From positions 4,182,501 to 4,246,500 of the forward strand of contig NZ_LT629762.1 in the NCBI RefSeq assembly GCF_900105155.1: 64,000 nt of DNA. Reading direction: 5' to 3'. Made by a program: the position numbers and the translations under genes. This stretch comes from Pseudomonas prosekii (lineage in GTDB: Bacteria > Pseudomonadota > Gammaproteobacteria > Pseudomonadales > Pseudomonadaceae). Every line of letters starts with the position of its first letter. Within the stretch, counting starts at the first letter, position 1. Below, one piece after another: positions 9,280 to 22,180 of this stretch. The notes under the pieces were generated by a model. The model worked only from the letters and a program-made list of their open reading frames with translations, was not told the DNA's origin and searched no databases.

Positions 9280-9350
9280 CTTCGCGGGCAAGCCTCGCTC
9301 CTACAAGGATCTGCGCGAAACCTGTAGGAGCGAGGCTTGCCCGCGAAAGC
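9280..9350. repeat. REP doublet (REPIN), tight
   Basis: TTCGCGGGCAAGCCTCGCTC and the inverted GAGCGAGGCTTGCCCGCGAA with only about 25 bases between them. Confidence 0.9.
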
Positions 9351-9400
9351 GCCACCCGCCACGCCGCAAAACTCCCCATTTGACGCAGTAGGCTTGCAGC

Positions 9401-9949
9401 ATGAATTCCCAAAGCATCATCGTCCCGAAAATCTCCACTTTGCCGGTGCACGAACCCCGGGCCCGGGCGATCGTGCGGTGGCTGGTGCGCAAGAACATCG
9501 TCAAGGAAGACCTGAGCACCTGCGGGCGCACCGGCAATCGCATGGGTTACGCCCTCGCGGACGGCGCGCGGGCGGTGGTCCTGCACCCGGAAGCGTTGCC
9601 GTTCGGTGAGGCCATCAATGGCTTGGAAATCATCACCAAGCGCTGCATCTATACCCCGGCCAAGGGTTTTCTCGGCGAAGCGGGCTGCGCCGAGTGCCGC
9701 AAGGAAGTCGGCGAAGCGCTGTTCGAGAGCCTGGAAGAGTGGATGCCCGGGCGCACCGACAACTTCACCTGCCCGGAATGCGGGCACGAAGACGACATCA
9801 ACGGATTTCTGTTCCTGCAGGAATGCGGTTTCTCCAACCTCGGTTTCATCTTCAACAACTGGGCGGAGGCGGGGTTCAAGCAGAGCTTCATCGACGAATT
9901 CGCCGATTGGCTGGATCAGCCCGTGAGCCTGGTCAAAGTCGAGTTGTAG
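9401..9949 (+). CDS. Conserved hypothetical protein with a zinc-ribbon-like motif
   Basis: A 182-aa soluble protein without signal peptide or membrane segment. The middle part carries two CxxC pairs, CAEC (about 92-95) and CPECGHED (about 122-125), a spacing that could bind one zinc ion. The N-terminal third contains the basic stretch EPRARAIVRWLVRKNIV. The C-terminus (GFLFLQECGFSNLGFIFNNW, FIDEFADWL) is aromatic and acidic. I know similar Pseudomonas proteins only as uncharacterised, sometimes carrying an unsupported sugar-ABC-transporter-ATPase name. No Walker motif is present, so that name should not be used. It stands alone, between two REP doublets. Function unknown. Confidence 0.75.
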   Translation: MNSQSIIVPKISTLPVHEPRARAIVRWLVRKNIVKEDLSTCGRTGNRMGYALADGARAVVLHPEALPFGEAINGLEIITKRCIYTPAKGFLGEAGCAECRKEVGEALFESLEEWMPGRTDNFTCPECGHEDDINGFLFLQECGFSNLGFIFNNWAEAGFKQSFIDEFADWLDQPVSLVKVEL

Positions 9950-9967
9950 CGGTCGCTGGAACTGTGG

Positions 9968-10036
9968 CTGTGGGAGCAAGGCTTGCCCGCGATAGCGATC
10001 TCACGGACGCCTTCGCGGGCAAGCCTTGCTCCCACC
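9968..10036. repeat. REP doublet (REPIN), tight
   Basis: CTGTGGGAGCAAGGCTTGCC and the inverted GGCAAGCCTTGCTCCCACC lie between the zinc-ribbon gene and the guaB promoter. Confidence 0.9.
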
Positions 10037-10080
10037 GATTTTGTTGCGAATGAACCCGTCGATCACTGCTTCGATAATAG

Positions 10081-11628
<1,548 letters not shown>

Positions 11629-11652
11629 GGCTTCAAGCAAACGTTACATAAC

Positions 11653-11675
11653 CGGGGCTGTTTTATTCAGCCCCG
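11653..11675 (+). terminator. Intercistronic guaB-guaA hairpin
   Basis: Perfect 8-bp stem CGGGGCTG / CAGCCCCG with loop TTTTATT, followed by AGTTGTTTCTG. The U-tract is weak, so it may be a partial terminator or an mRNA-stabilising hairpin within the guaBA operon. Confidence 0.6.
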
Positions 11676-11726
11676 AGTTGTTTCTGAATCACGACTGTTT
11701 CTGAATTACTTAGACGAGACTGAATC

Positions 11727-13304
11727 ATGGCCCTCGACATTCACGCTCACCGCATCCTGATCCTCGATTTCGGTTCCCAGTACACCCAGCTGATTGCCCG
11801 CCGCGTGCGCGAAATCGGCGTGTACTGCGAACTGCATCCGTTCGACATGGACGACGAAGCGATTCGCGAATTCGCACCGAAGGGGATCATCCTCGCCGGC
11901 GGCCCCGAGTCGGTACACGTTGCTGACAGCCCGCGCGCGCCGCAAGCGGTGTTCGACTTGGGCGTACCGGTTTTCGGTATCTGCTACGGCATGCAAACCA
12001 TGGCTGAACAGCTGGGTGGCAAGGTCGAAGGCTCCGAGCTGCGTGAGTTCGGTTATGCCCGCGTTGACGTAGTCGGCAAGAGCCGCCTGCTCGACGGCAT
12101 CGAAGACCACATCGACGCCGACGGCCTGTTCGGCCTCGACGTGTGGATGAGCCACGGTGACAAAGTCACCAAGATGCCGCAGGAGTTCCACATCCTCGCC
12201 AGCACCCCGAGCTGCCCGATTGCCGGCATGTTCGACGACGCTCGCGGCTACTACGGCGTGCAGTTCCACCCGGAAGTGACCCACACCAAGCAGGGCGGCC
12301 GCATCCTGTCGCGCTTCATCCTCGACATCTGCGAGTGCGAAGCCCTGTGGACGCCGTCGAAGATCGCCGAAGATGCGATCGCCAACGTTCGCGCCCAGGT
12401 CGGCACCGACAACGTTCTGCTCGGTCTGTCCGGCGGCGTCGATTCGTCGGTAGTTGCCGCGCTGCTGCACAAAGCCATCGGCGACCAACTGACCTGCGTC
12501 TTCGTCGACAACGGCCTGCTGCGTCTGCACGAAGGCGAGCAAGTGATGGCCATGTTCGCCGAGAACATGGGCGTCAAAGTGATCCGCGCCAATGCTGAAG
12601 ATCAGTTCCTGAACAATCTGGCTGGCGAAAGCGACCCGGAAAAGAAGCGCAAGATCATCGGCCGTACCTTCATCGACGTGTTTGATGCCCAGTCCAACAA
12701 ACTGGACAACATCAAGTACCTCGCCCAAGGCACCATCTACCCGGACGTGATCGAGTCGGCTGGCGCCAAGAGCGGCAAGGCCCACGTGATCAAGTCGCAC
12801 CACAACGTGGGTGGCTTGCCGGAAGAAATGAACCTGAAACTGGTCGAGCCGCTGCGCGAACTGTTCAAGGACGAAGTCCGTCGTCTGGGCCTGGAACTCG
12901 GCCTGCCGTACGACATGGTCTACCGTCACCCGTTCCCGGGCCCAGGCCTGGGCGTGCGGATCCTCGGTGAAGTGAAAAAGGAATATGCCGACCTGCTGCG
13001 TCGCGCTGACCACATCTTCATCGAAGAACTGCGCAAAGCCGACTGGTACCACAAAGTCAGCCAGGCCTTCGTAGTGTTCCAACCGGTGAAATCGGTTGGC
13101 GTTGTAGGCGATGGCCGTCGTTACGCCTGGGTCGTGGCCCTGCGTGCGGTAGAAACCATCGACTTCATGACCGCGCGTTGGGCACACCTGCCTTACGAAC
13201 TGCTGGAAACTGTCAGCGGTCGCATCATCAATGAAATCGAAGGTATCTCGCGCGTGACTTATGACGTGTCGAGCAAGCCGCCGGCGACGATTGAGTGGGA
13301 GTGA
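11727..13304 (+). CDS. guaA: GMP synthase (glutamine-hydrolysing)
   Basis: Amidates XMP to GMP using glutamine and ATP. It is 525 aa. The class-I glutamine amidotransferase domain comes first, with [15 protein letters not shown] (nucleophile Cys about 86) and the catalytic His-Glu in [10 protein letters not shown]. The ATP-pyrophosphatase domain follows, with the P-loop [16 protein letters not shown] near residue 235. The C-terminal dimerisation domain ends [19 protein letters not shown], diagnostic for GuaA. It lies downstream of guaB in the usual order and is closed by a strong bidirectional terminator shared with treR. Confidence 0.98.
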   Translation: MALDIHAHRILILDFGSQYTQLIARRVREIGVYCELHPFDMDDEAIREFAPKGIILAGGPESVHVADSPRAPQAVFDLGVPVFGICYGMQTMAEQLGGKVEGSELREFGYARVDVVGKSRLLDGIEDHIDADGLFGLDVWMSHGDKVTKMPQEFHILASTPSCPIAGMFDDARGYYGVQFHPEVTHTKQGGRILSRFILDICECEALWTPSKIAEDAIANVRAQVGTDNVLLGLSGGVDSSVVAALLHKAIGDQLTCVFVDNGLLRLHEGEQVMAMFAENMGVKVIRANAEDQFLNNLAGESDPEKKRKIIGRTFIDVFDAQSNKLDNIKYLAQGTIYPDVIESAGAKSGKAHVIKSHHNVGGLPEEMNLKLVEPLRELFKDEVRRLGLELGLPYDMVYRHPFPGPGLGVRILGEVKKEYADLLRRADHIFIEELRKADWYHKVSQAFVVFQPVKSVGVVGDGRRYAWVVALRAVETIDFMTARWAHLPYELLETVSGRIINEIEGISRVTYDVSSKPPATIEWE

Positions 13305-13376
13305 TCCCGGTCTTCACTGATCGTCCGTAGCACCAGTTCGTAGCACCGGTTCGTAACATCTGTCCGCAACACCTGA

Positions 13377-13413
13377 AAGGCCCCGTGAATGCGAATTCAC
13401 GGGGCCTTTTGCG
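13377..13413. terminator. Bidirectional terminator between guaA and treR
   Basis: Fourteen-bp perfect stem (AAGGCCCCGTGAAT / ATTCACGGGGCCTT) with a 4-base loop, with T-run on the plus side and A-run on the left. It serves the convergent guaA and treR transcripts. Confidence 0.92.
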
Positions 13414-13415
13414 TT

Positions 13416-14120
13416 TCAGCGCCGCGCCACGTCCGAGAAGTAGAACTTGTCCAGCGTATGCCGCGATTCGGTGTATTCGAACTGCCGGCCATCCTGCAGA
13501 AACGTCTGGTTGCTGACCACGATCACATGGCTCTGGCCGTCGAGGTCGAGGTGTGTCTGGTCGTCCTTGCCGCGCGGCACCGCTTCGATGGTGCGCTGGG
13601 CGTAGGCGATTTGCAGTTGCAGGGTTTGTTCGATGAAGGCGTAGATCGAGTGCTCGGCGATGTCGCGGGACAGGCCGGGGATCACGTCGCTGACGAAATG
13701 GTTGATGTCGAGGATCACCCGTTTGCCGTCGATCCGCCGCACGCGTTTGATCCGCGTGATCAGGCTGCCTGCTTCGGCCTGGATGTGTTCAAGCAACGCG
13801 CCTTCGAGCGGCATCTGCTCGAACTCGACCACTTCGGTGCTGACGTCATTGCCCAGTCGCGGGTAGGTTTCCTGAAAACTGACGATGCCGCCCAATTGAA
13901 ATTCGATCGGGTTGGTCGACAGTACGAAGGTGCCCTTGCCGTGGACTTTCTGCGCGAAGCCGCGTTCCTGCAATTGCTCGATAGCCTTGCGCACGGTGCC
14001 GCGACTGGCCTGGTAGCTGTCCATCAACTCGGTTTCGGAAGGTAACCGCGCGCCACGTTCCAGACGTTCGGTGGTGATGCTGGCAAGCAGATCGGTGTAG
14101 ATCTGGTTGTATTTACTCAT
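13416..14120 (-). CDS. treR: Trehalose operon repressor, GntR family
   Basis: A 234-aa transcription factor. The N-terminal winged helix (about 1-70) contains the GntR signature LPSETELMDSYQASRGTVRKAIEQL. The C-terminal UTRA ligand domain (about 90-230) has the family motifs ITRIKRVRRIDGKRVILDINHFVSDVIPGL. GntR/HutC-type TreR proteins bind trehalose-6-phosphate and release DNA. It is divergent from the trehalose PTS permease gene, and twin palindromic operators occupy the intergenic region. It therefore probably represses both itself and the downstream genes. Confidence 0.93.
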   Translation of the reverse strand: MSKYNQIYTDLLASITTERLERGARLPSETELMDSYQASRGTVRKAIEQLQERGFAQKVHGKGTFVLSTNPIEFQLGGIVSFQETYPRLGNDVSTEVVEFEQMPLEGALLEHIQAEAGSLITRIKRVRRIDGKRVILDINHFVSDVIPGLSRDIAEHSIYAFIEQTLQLQIAYAQRTIEAVPRGKDDQTHLDLDGQSHVIVVSNQTFLQDGRQFEYTESRHTLDKFYFSDVARR

Positions 14121-14261
14121 GGGATGGCTCTATGCCGCGCTGCACTCAAGGTTTTGAACCTTAAGGGCAGGGTAGGAGTTTGTCCATGCGAGGCGAGGTT
14201 TCTTTGACTTTGCAGGTAGGAAGTTTCTTCGGCGATCAAGCTCGACACACATTAAAACCAA

Positions 14262-14303
14262 ACTCGTCTGTACGAGTTGTTGCATTAACTCGTACAGACG
14301 AGT
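14262..14303. promoter_or_regulatory. Twin TreR operators
   Basis: Two 16-bp palindromes, ACTCGTCTGTACGAGT (14262-14277) and ACTCGTACAGACGAGT (14288-14303), share the half-site ACTCGT/ACGAGT. The central CTGT and ACAG are complementary, so the whole 42-bp block is itself one larger palindrome. Centres are 26 bp apart, about two and a half helical turns. Position in the treR/permease divergent gap points to TreR as the binder. Confidence 0.8.
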
Positions 14304-14357
14304 ACGTTTCGTATCGGCGTGCTGCCAATAACAAAAAACTACAGCGGAAGATCAAGC

Positions 14358-15800
14358 ATGAGCCACGACTATCCGAATATCGCCCGCGAGCTGCTGCAGA
14401 GTCTCGGTGGCAGCGACAACCTCGAGCAGGCCGCGCATTGCGTGACGCGCTTGCGCCTGGCCCTCAAGGACCCAAGCCTGGTCAACAGTGCCACGCTGAA
14501 CCAGATTGATCTGGTCAAGGGTTCGTTCTTCACCGGCGGCCTGTTCCAGGTGGTGATCGGCCCCGGCGAAGTGGAAAAGGTCTATGCCGAACTGCGTCGA
14601 CAGACCGGTCTGGCGGCCTCGACGATTGCCGACGTCAAACAGAAGAGCGCGGACAAGATCAACGCCATGCAGCGGCTGGTGCGGGTGTTTTCCGACGTGT
14701 TCATGCCGATCCTGCCGGCGCTGATCGTCGCCGGCCTGTTGATGGGGTTCAACAACCTGATCGGCGCCAAGGGCATGTTCATCGAAGGCCAGACCTTGCT
14801 CGAGGCGTACCCGAGCCTCGACGGCCTCTGGAGCCTGATCAACCTGATGGCCAACACCTCGTTTGTGTTCCTCCCGGCGCTGGTCGGCTGGTCGGCGGCC
14901 AAGCGTTTTGGTGGCAGCGAAATCCTCGGCATTGTGCTCGGCTTGATGCTGGTTCACCCGGACCTGCTCAACGCCTGGAACTACGGCAAAGCGGTCGCCG
15001 GGCTCGACGGCCAGAGCCTGCCGTACTTCGACATCCTCGGCCTGTTCCAGATCGAAAAGGTGGGTTATCAGGGGCAGATCCTGCCGATATTGCTGGCGGC
15101 CTACGTCATGAGCGTCATCGAAAAATGGCTGCGGGCGCGAGTGCCGAACGCGATTCAATTGCTCGTGGTGCCGATCACCACCATCGTCGTCACCGGCGTG
15201 CTGGCGCTGGCGATCATTGGCCCGGTGACCCGGCATCTGGGGATTCTGATCACCGAAGGCGTGGTCACGCTGTTTGACTTGGCGCCAATGGTCGGCGGGA
15301 TGATTTTCGGGCTGCTGTATGCGCCGCTAGTGATCACCGGCATGCACCACATGTTCCTCGCCGTCGACTTGCAGTTGATCTCGACGCAGGGCGGCACCTT
15401 CATCTGGCCGATGATCGTCATGTCCAACCTCGCTCAGGGCAGCGCGGCGCTGGCGGTGTTCTACATGACCCGCAATGCGCGCGATAAAAGCATGGCTTCG
15501 ACCTCGGCGATTTCCGCTTATTTCGGCATCACCGAACCGGCAATGTTCGGCGTCAACCTGCGCTACAAATTTCCTTTTTATGCCGCGCTGATCGGCTCGG
15601 CGATGGGCTGCATTTTCCTCTCGTTAAACAAGATCCAGGCCTCGGCGATTGGCGTCGGTGGTTTGCCCGGTTTCATCTCGATCATTCCGCAATTCATCCC
15701 GATGTTCGTGATCGGGATGATCATCGCGATGGTTGTGCCGTTTGTTCTGACGTGTGGGTTGAGCATGAAGATTGTTCGGCCGGGGTTTCGGGTCGCCTGA
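14358..15800 (+). CDS. treP: Trehalose-specific PTS permease EIIBC
   Basis: Inner-membrane PTS transporter of 480 aa that imports trehalose as trehalose-6-phosphate. The N-terminal EIIB domain has the phosphorylated cysteine in AAHCVTRLRLAL (Cys28). The EIIC domain (about 100-480) has about ten hydrophobic segments and the GMHHMFLAVDLQLI motif typical of the glucose/sucrose/trehalose EIIC group. No EIIA is fused; that function is supplied in trans by the EIIA-HPr-EI protein two genes downstream. The ATG at 14358 follows GGAAG; the upstream frame from 14319 would overlap the promoter. Probably repressed by TreR. Confidence 0.93.
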   Translation: MSHDYPNIARELLQSLGGSDNLEQAAHCVTRLRLALKDPSLVNSATLNQIDLVKGSFFTGGLFQVVIGPGEVEKVYAELRRQTGLAASTIADVKQKSADKINAMQRLVRVFSDVFMPILPALIVAGLLMGFNNLIGAKGMFIEGQTLLEAYPSLDGLWSLINLMANTSFVFLPALVGWSAAKRFGGSEILGIVLGLMLVHPDLLNAWNYGKAVAGLDGQSLPYFDILGLFQIEKVGYQGQILPILLAAYVMSVIEKWLRARVPNAIQLLVVPITTIVVTGVLALAIIGPVTRHLGILITEGVVTLFDLAPMVGGMIFGLLYAPLVITGMHHMFLAVDLQLISTQGGTFIWPMIVMSNLAQGSAALAVFYMTRNARDKSMASTSAISAYFGITEPAMFGVNLRYKFPFYAALIGSAMGCIFLSLNKIQASAIGVGGLPGFISIIPQFIPMFVIGMIIAMVVPFVLTCGLSMKIVRPGFRVA

Positions 15801-15804
15801 TAGA

Positions 15805-15892
15805 TCGCTATCGCGAGCAAGCTCGCTCCCACGGGAGTACGCGTTCCAATGTAGGAGCGAGCGGGCGGCGTTCCGACTTGCCCGCGAAGAGG
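15805..15892. repeat. REP doublet with an interrupted second arm
   Basis: CGCTATCGCGAGCAAGCTCG is followed, inverted, by TGTAGGAGCGAGC-GGGCGGCGTTCCGA-CTTGCCCGCGAA. The second REP is split by about 14 extra bases compared with all other copies in the window. It lies in the 132-bp gap between the permease and phosphotrehalase genes. Confidence 0.8.
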
Positions 15893-15932
15893 TCATAAAG
15901 GCCAATACACAACCAATTGAAGGAACTCAGCC

Positions 15933-18912
<2,980 letters not shown>

Positions 18913-18974
18913 GCGATGCTGTCGGGGCCTCGCGCTCTCTCGGCACTTCAAAGAACAAAACAGCAGGTGACGTC

Positions 18975-21518
18975 ATGGCAACACCCCAACCTTTGCAATT
19001 GCACGCGCCGTTGTCCGGCGTATTGATGCCGCTGGACCAGGTGCCGGATCCGGTGTTTTCAAGTCGGGTGATCGGCGACGGCGTGTGTATCGATCCGACT
19101 TCAAGCACCTTGTGCGCGCCAGTGGCCGGGGTTGTCAGCAATGTGCAGGCCAGCGGGCATGCGATTACCGTCACCGGGGAAAATGGCCTGCAAGTGTTGA
19201 TGCACATTGGCCTCGACACGGTGAACCTCGCGGGCAAGGGCTTTACCCGTTTGGTCGAGGAGGGCGAGCAGGTTGACGTTGGTCAGTCGCTGATCGAATT
19301 CGACGCCGATTTTCTCGCATTGAATGCCCGCAGCCTGCTGACGTTGATAGTGGTGGTCAGCGGCGAGCCGTTTACCTGGCTGGTAGCGGAAACGGGCGCG
19401 GTGGACAGCGGTCAGCCATTGTTGAGCTTGCAGACTAATGCGCAAACCACGGACGAATCGTTGCCGGGAGAAGGCGAGGCGCTGCTGTCCAAACCGATAA
19501 CGCTGAGCAACCCCAACGGCTTGCACGCGCGTCCAGCGGCGGTGTTTGCGCAAGCGGCGAAACGGTTCGCCGCCAGTGTGTTCCTGCATAAGCAGCATGA
19601 GCGGGTGAACGCGAAATCGCTGGTAGCAATCATGACGTTGCAGACCGCGCACCGTGATGTCGTGCACGTCAGCGCGGCGGGTGCGGACGCCGAAGCGGCC
19701 ATCGAAATACTCAGCGAGTTGCTGAACAATGGCTGCGGCGAAGCCGGGGCAGGTCCGGCGCCGCTGGTGCCGATGATGCCGAGCGCTAGCGAAGCTCAAT
19801 CCTCGACTGTGCTGCGTGGGGTGTGCGCGTCGGCCGGTTCGGCGTTTGGCCAAGTGGTGCAGATCGCCGAGCCACCGCTGCCGGTCACCGAGCTCGGCGC
19901 CACGCCGCAGGTTGAGCGCGATGACCTCGCGCGGGGCTTGGCCGAAGCGCTGGCGGACTTGCAGCAATTGCGCGACAACGCAGTGGGCGAGGCCCAGGCC
20001 GATATCTTCAAGGCTCATCAGGAATTGCTCGAAGACCCAAGCCTGCTGGAAGTGGCGCACGTGCTGATCAACGAAGGCAAGAGCGCCGGGTTTGCCTGGC
20101 GCGCGGCCACCGAGTCCACCGCAAGCTTGTTCAAAAGCCTCGGCAACGCGCTGCTGGCCGAGCGCGCGGCGGATTTGGCGGACGTCGGCCAACGGGTGCT
20201 CAAGCGCATTCTCCGGGTCGAGGATCGCGCGCTGGCGTTGCCGGACGGCGCGATCCTGATCGCCGAACAACTGACGCCGTCGCAGACTGCCGGGCTCGAT
20301 ACGCGCAAAGTGTTGGGGTTTGCCACGGTCGGCGGCGGCGCGACCAGCCACGTCGCGATCCTTGCGCGCGCCGCTGGCCTGCCGGCGATCTGCGGTTTGC
20401 CGCTGCAAGTGCTGGACCTGGCCGACGGCACACAGGTGTTGCTCGACGCCGATAAGGGCGAATTGCACCTCGCCCCGGATCTGGCGGCCATCGAACAACT
20501 GCAAGCCGACCGTCAGCTACAACAAAAACGCCAGCAACACGAATTGGCCAACGCTGCGCTCGCGGCGTGTACCCGCGACGGTCATCGCATCGAAGTGACG
20601 GCCAACGTCGCCTCGTTGAGCGAAACCGAGCAGGCGCTGACGTTGGGCGGCGAGGGCGTCGGGCTGTTGCGTTCGGAGTTCCTGTACCTGGATCGCAATC
20701 ACGCGCCGAGCCATGACGAGCAAGCCTCCACTTACAGCGCCATCGCCCGCGCCTTGGGGCCGACGCGCAATCTGGTGGTGCGCACCCTGGACGTCGGCGG
20801 CGACAAACCGCTGGCCTACGTGCCGATGGCCGCCGAGAGCAATCCGTTCCTCGGCATGCGCGGGATTCGCCTGTGCCTGGAGCGCCCGCAATTGCTGCGC
20901 GAGCAATTCAGGGCGATCCTCGCCAGCGCCGGTTTGAGCCGTTTGCACATCATGCTGCCGATGGTCACGCAGCTTTCAGAGCTGCGAATGGCTCGGCAGT
21001 TGATGGAGGAAGAAGCGCTGGCGCTGGGCCTCGCGGAGTTGCCGAAGCTGGGGATCATGATCGAAGTGCCTGCGGCGGCGTTGATGGCGGATCTGTTTGC
21101 GCCGCAAGTGGATTTTTTCTCGATCGGCACCAACGACCTGACCCAATACACCTTGGCCATGGACCGCGATCATCCGCGTCTGGCCAGTCAGGCCGACAGT
21201 TTTCATCCGTCCGTGCTGCGCTTGATCGCGAGCACCGTCACCGCTGCGCATGCGCACGGCAAGTGGGTCGGCGTGTGTGGTGCGCTGGCTTCGGAAACAC
21301 TGGCGACGCCGCTGTTGCTGGGGCTCGGGGTCGATGAATTGTCGGTGAGCGTGCCGCTGATTCCAGCGGTAAAAGCGGCGGTGCGCGAGGTCAATCGGGT
21401 CGATTGCCAGGCGCTTGCCCAGCAAGTGCTGGGGCTGGAAAGCGCTGAACAGGTGCGCGAAGCGTTGCGCGTCTACCACGCGGCGACGGTCGATACTTCA
21501 CTGGTTCTGGAGGACTGA
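18975..21518 (+). CDS. Fused PTS phosphotransfer protein EIIA(Glc)-HPr-EI
   Basis: A cytoplasmic 847-aa protein carrying three PTS domains. EIIA-Glc type: about 1-150, active His77 in LMHIGLDTVNL. HPr: about 175-260, active His184 in NPNGLHARPAAV. Enzyme I: about 285-847, active His459 in GGGATSHVAILARAAGLP, PEP-binding GVGLLRSEFLYLD, and Cys768 in GVCGALASET. It passes phosphate from PEP to the cysteine of the trehalose permease, which has no EIIA of its own. Start MATPQPLQLHAP follows AGGTGA; the longer frame from 18900 overlaps the porin. The next gene follows two bases after its stop. All catalytic residues are intact. Confidence 0.94.
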   Translation: MATPQPLQLHAPLSGVLMPLDQVPDPVFSSRVIGDGVCIDPTSSTLCAPVAGVVSNVQASGHAITVTGENGLQVLMHIGLDTVNLAGKGFTRLVEEGEQVDVGQSLIEFDADFLALNARSLLTLIVVVSGEPFTWLVAETGAVDSGQPLLSLQTNAQTTDESLPGEGEALLSKPITLSNPNGLHARPAAVFAQAAKRFAASVFLHKQHERVNAKSLVAIMTLQTAHRDVVHVSAAGADAEAAIEILSELLNNGCGEAGAGPAPLVPMMPSASEAQSSTVLRGVCASAGSAFGQVVQIAEPPLPVTELGATPQVERDDLARGLAEALADLQQLRDNAVGEAQADIFKAHQELLEDPSLLEVAHVLINEGKSAGFAWRAATESTASLFKSLGNALLAERAADLADVGQRVLKRILRVEDRALALPDGAILIAEQLTPSQTAGLDTRKVLGFATVGGGATSHVAILARAAGLPAICGLPLQVLDLADGTQVLLDADKGELHLAPDLAAIEQLQADRQLQQKRQQHELANAALAACTRDGHRIEVTANVASLSETEQALTLGGEGVGLLRSEFLYLDRNHAPSHDEQASTYSAIARALGPTRNLVVRTLDVGGDKPLAYVPMAAESNPFLGMRGIRLCLERPQLLREQFRAILASAGLSRLHIMLPMVTQLSELRMARQLMEEEALALGLAELPKLGIMIEVPAAALMADLFAPQVDFFSIGTNDLTQYTLAMDRDHPRLASQADSFHPSVLRLIASTVTAAHAHGKWVGVCGALASETLATPLLLGLGVDELSVSVPLIPAVKAAVREVNRVDCQALAQQVLGLESAEQVREALRVYHAATVDTSLVLED

Positions 21519-21520
21519 AC

Positions 21521-21823
21521 ATGTTCGAGAAAATGCAGCTGGCGTTCTGGAAAGCGCTGACGCCGGACCTGATAGCGGATGAGCCGAAGGTTGTGGCACC
21601 GGTGATGAAAGAGGGCTTGGCGCCGGCGATTGTCGCGGCGTTGGGTGGTGCGGATAACCTCAAATCGCAACAGCCGGTGGCGCTGACCCGAGTACGCGTG
21701 GAGTTGCGCGATGTGGCGCGGATGGATCGCTTGGCGCTGGACGCGGCGGGTGTGGCGGGGGTGATGACACTGGATAACGGGGTGGTGCATTTGTTGATGG
21801 GATTGGTGGTTGCTGGGCGTTAG
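21521..21823 (+). CDS. EIIB-like PTS domain protein lacking the phosphocysteine
   Basis: A 100-aa protein starting two bases after the EIIA-HPr-EI stop, with GGAGGACTGAAC before its ATG. The segment PAIVAALGGADNLKSQQPVALTRVRVELRDV aligns with the EIIB start of the neighbouring permease (LLQSLGGSDNLEQAAHCVTRLRLAL). The phosphorylated cysteine of the CVTRLRL motif is replaced by alanine (ALTRVRV). The rest of the EIIB fold (DAAGVAGVMTLDNGVVHLLMG) is kept. It cannot carry phosphate in the usual way. A regulatory or assembly role in the tre system is inferred. Confidence 0.8.
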   Translation: MFEKMQLAFWKALTPDLIADEPKVVAPVMKEGLAPAIVAALGGADNLKSQQPVALTRVRVELRDVARMDRLALDAAGVAGVMTLDNGVVHLLMGLVVAGR

Positions 21824-21843
21824 GTGGGCAGGGTCAAGAGCGA

Positions 21844-22091
21844 CCCCTCACCCCAGCCCTCTCCCCAGAGGGGAGAGGGGGAAAGGGAGCAGATCTCCAT
21901 GGTTTTCAGGTTCAGAGTTCGACATTAAATCGCGAAGACAAACCTGAGTTCGACTCGGTTTTTCAGGTCGATGTAGCTCCAGGATCAACTCTGACAAACC
22001 TGAGTTCGACTCGGTTTTTCAGGTCGATGCAGCTCCAAGATCAACTCGGTCAGTCCCCTCTACCCTCTGGGGAGAGGGTTAGGGTGAGGGG
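21844..22091. repeat. Repeat element with inverted palindromic ends, copy 1
   Basis: The 248-bp element starts CCCCTCACCCCAGCCCTCTC and ends with the inverse of CCCCTCACCCTAACCCTCTC. Each end is itself a hairpin (CCCTCTCCCC/GGGGAGAGGG). The interior has two 56-bp direct repeats (21937-21992 and 21993-22048), each containing GAGTTCGACTCGG and TTTTTCAGGTCGATG. Copy 2 is at 60999-61461 in the opposite orientation and shares subterminal blocks such as GCAGATCTCCAT and CTCGGTCAGTCCCCTCT. Non-coding; it fills the interval between the EIIB-like gene and the multicopper oxidase. Confidence 0.85.
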
Positions 22092-22180
22092 TGGCCCTTA
22101 CTGTTTCTCAACCGCAGGTGTATCGTATTCGCCTTTTGCAGGCCCCAGGTCTGTCGCTGATACGTGAGGTAGTTGAGTTC

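Noticed and set aside
13321..13375. Short imperfect repeats (GTAGCACC.GTTCGTA) before the guaA terminator
   Set aside because: Three loose copies of about 15 bases; too short and degenerate to call a functional element.
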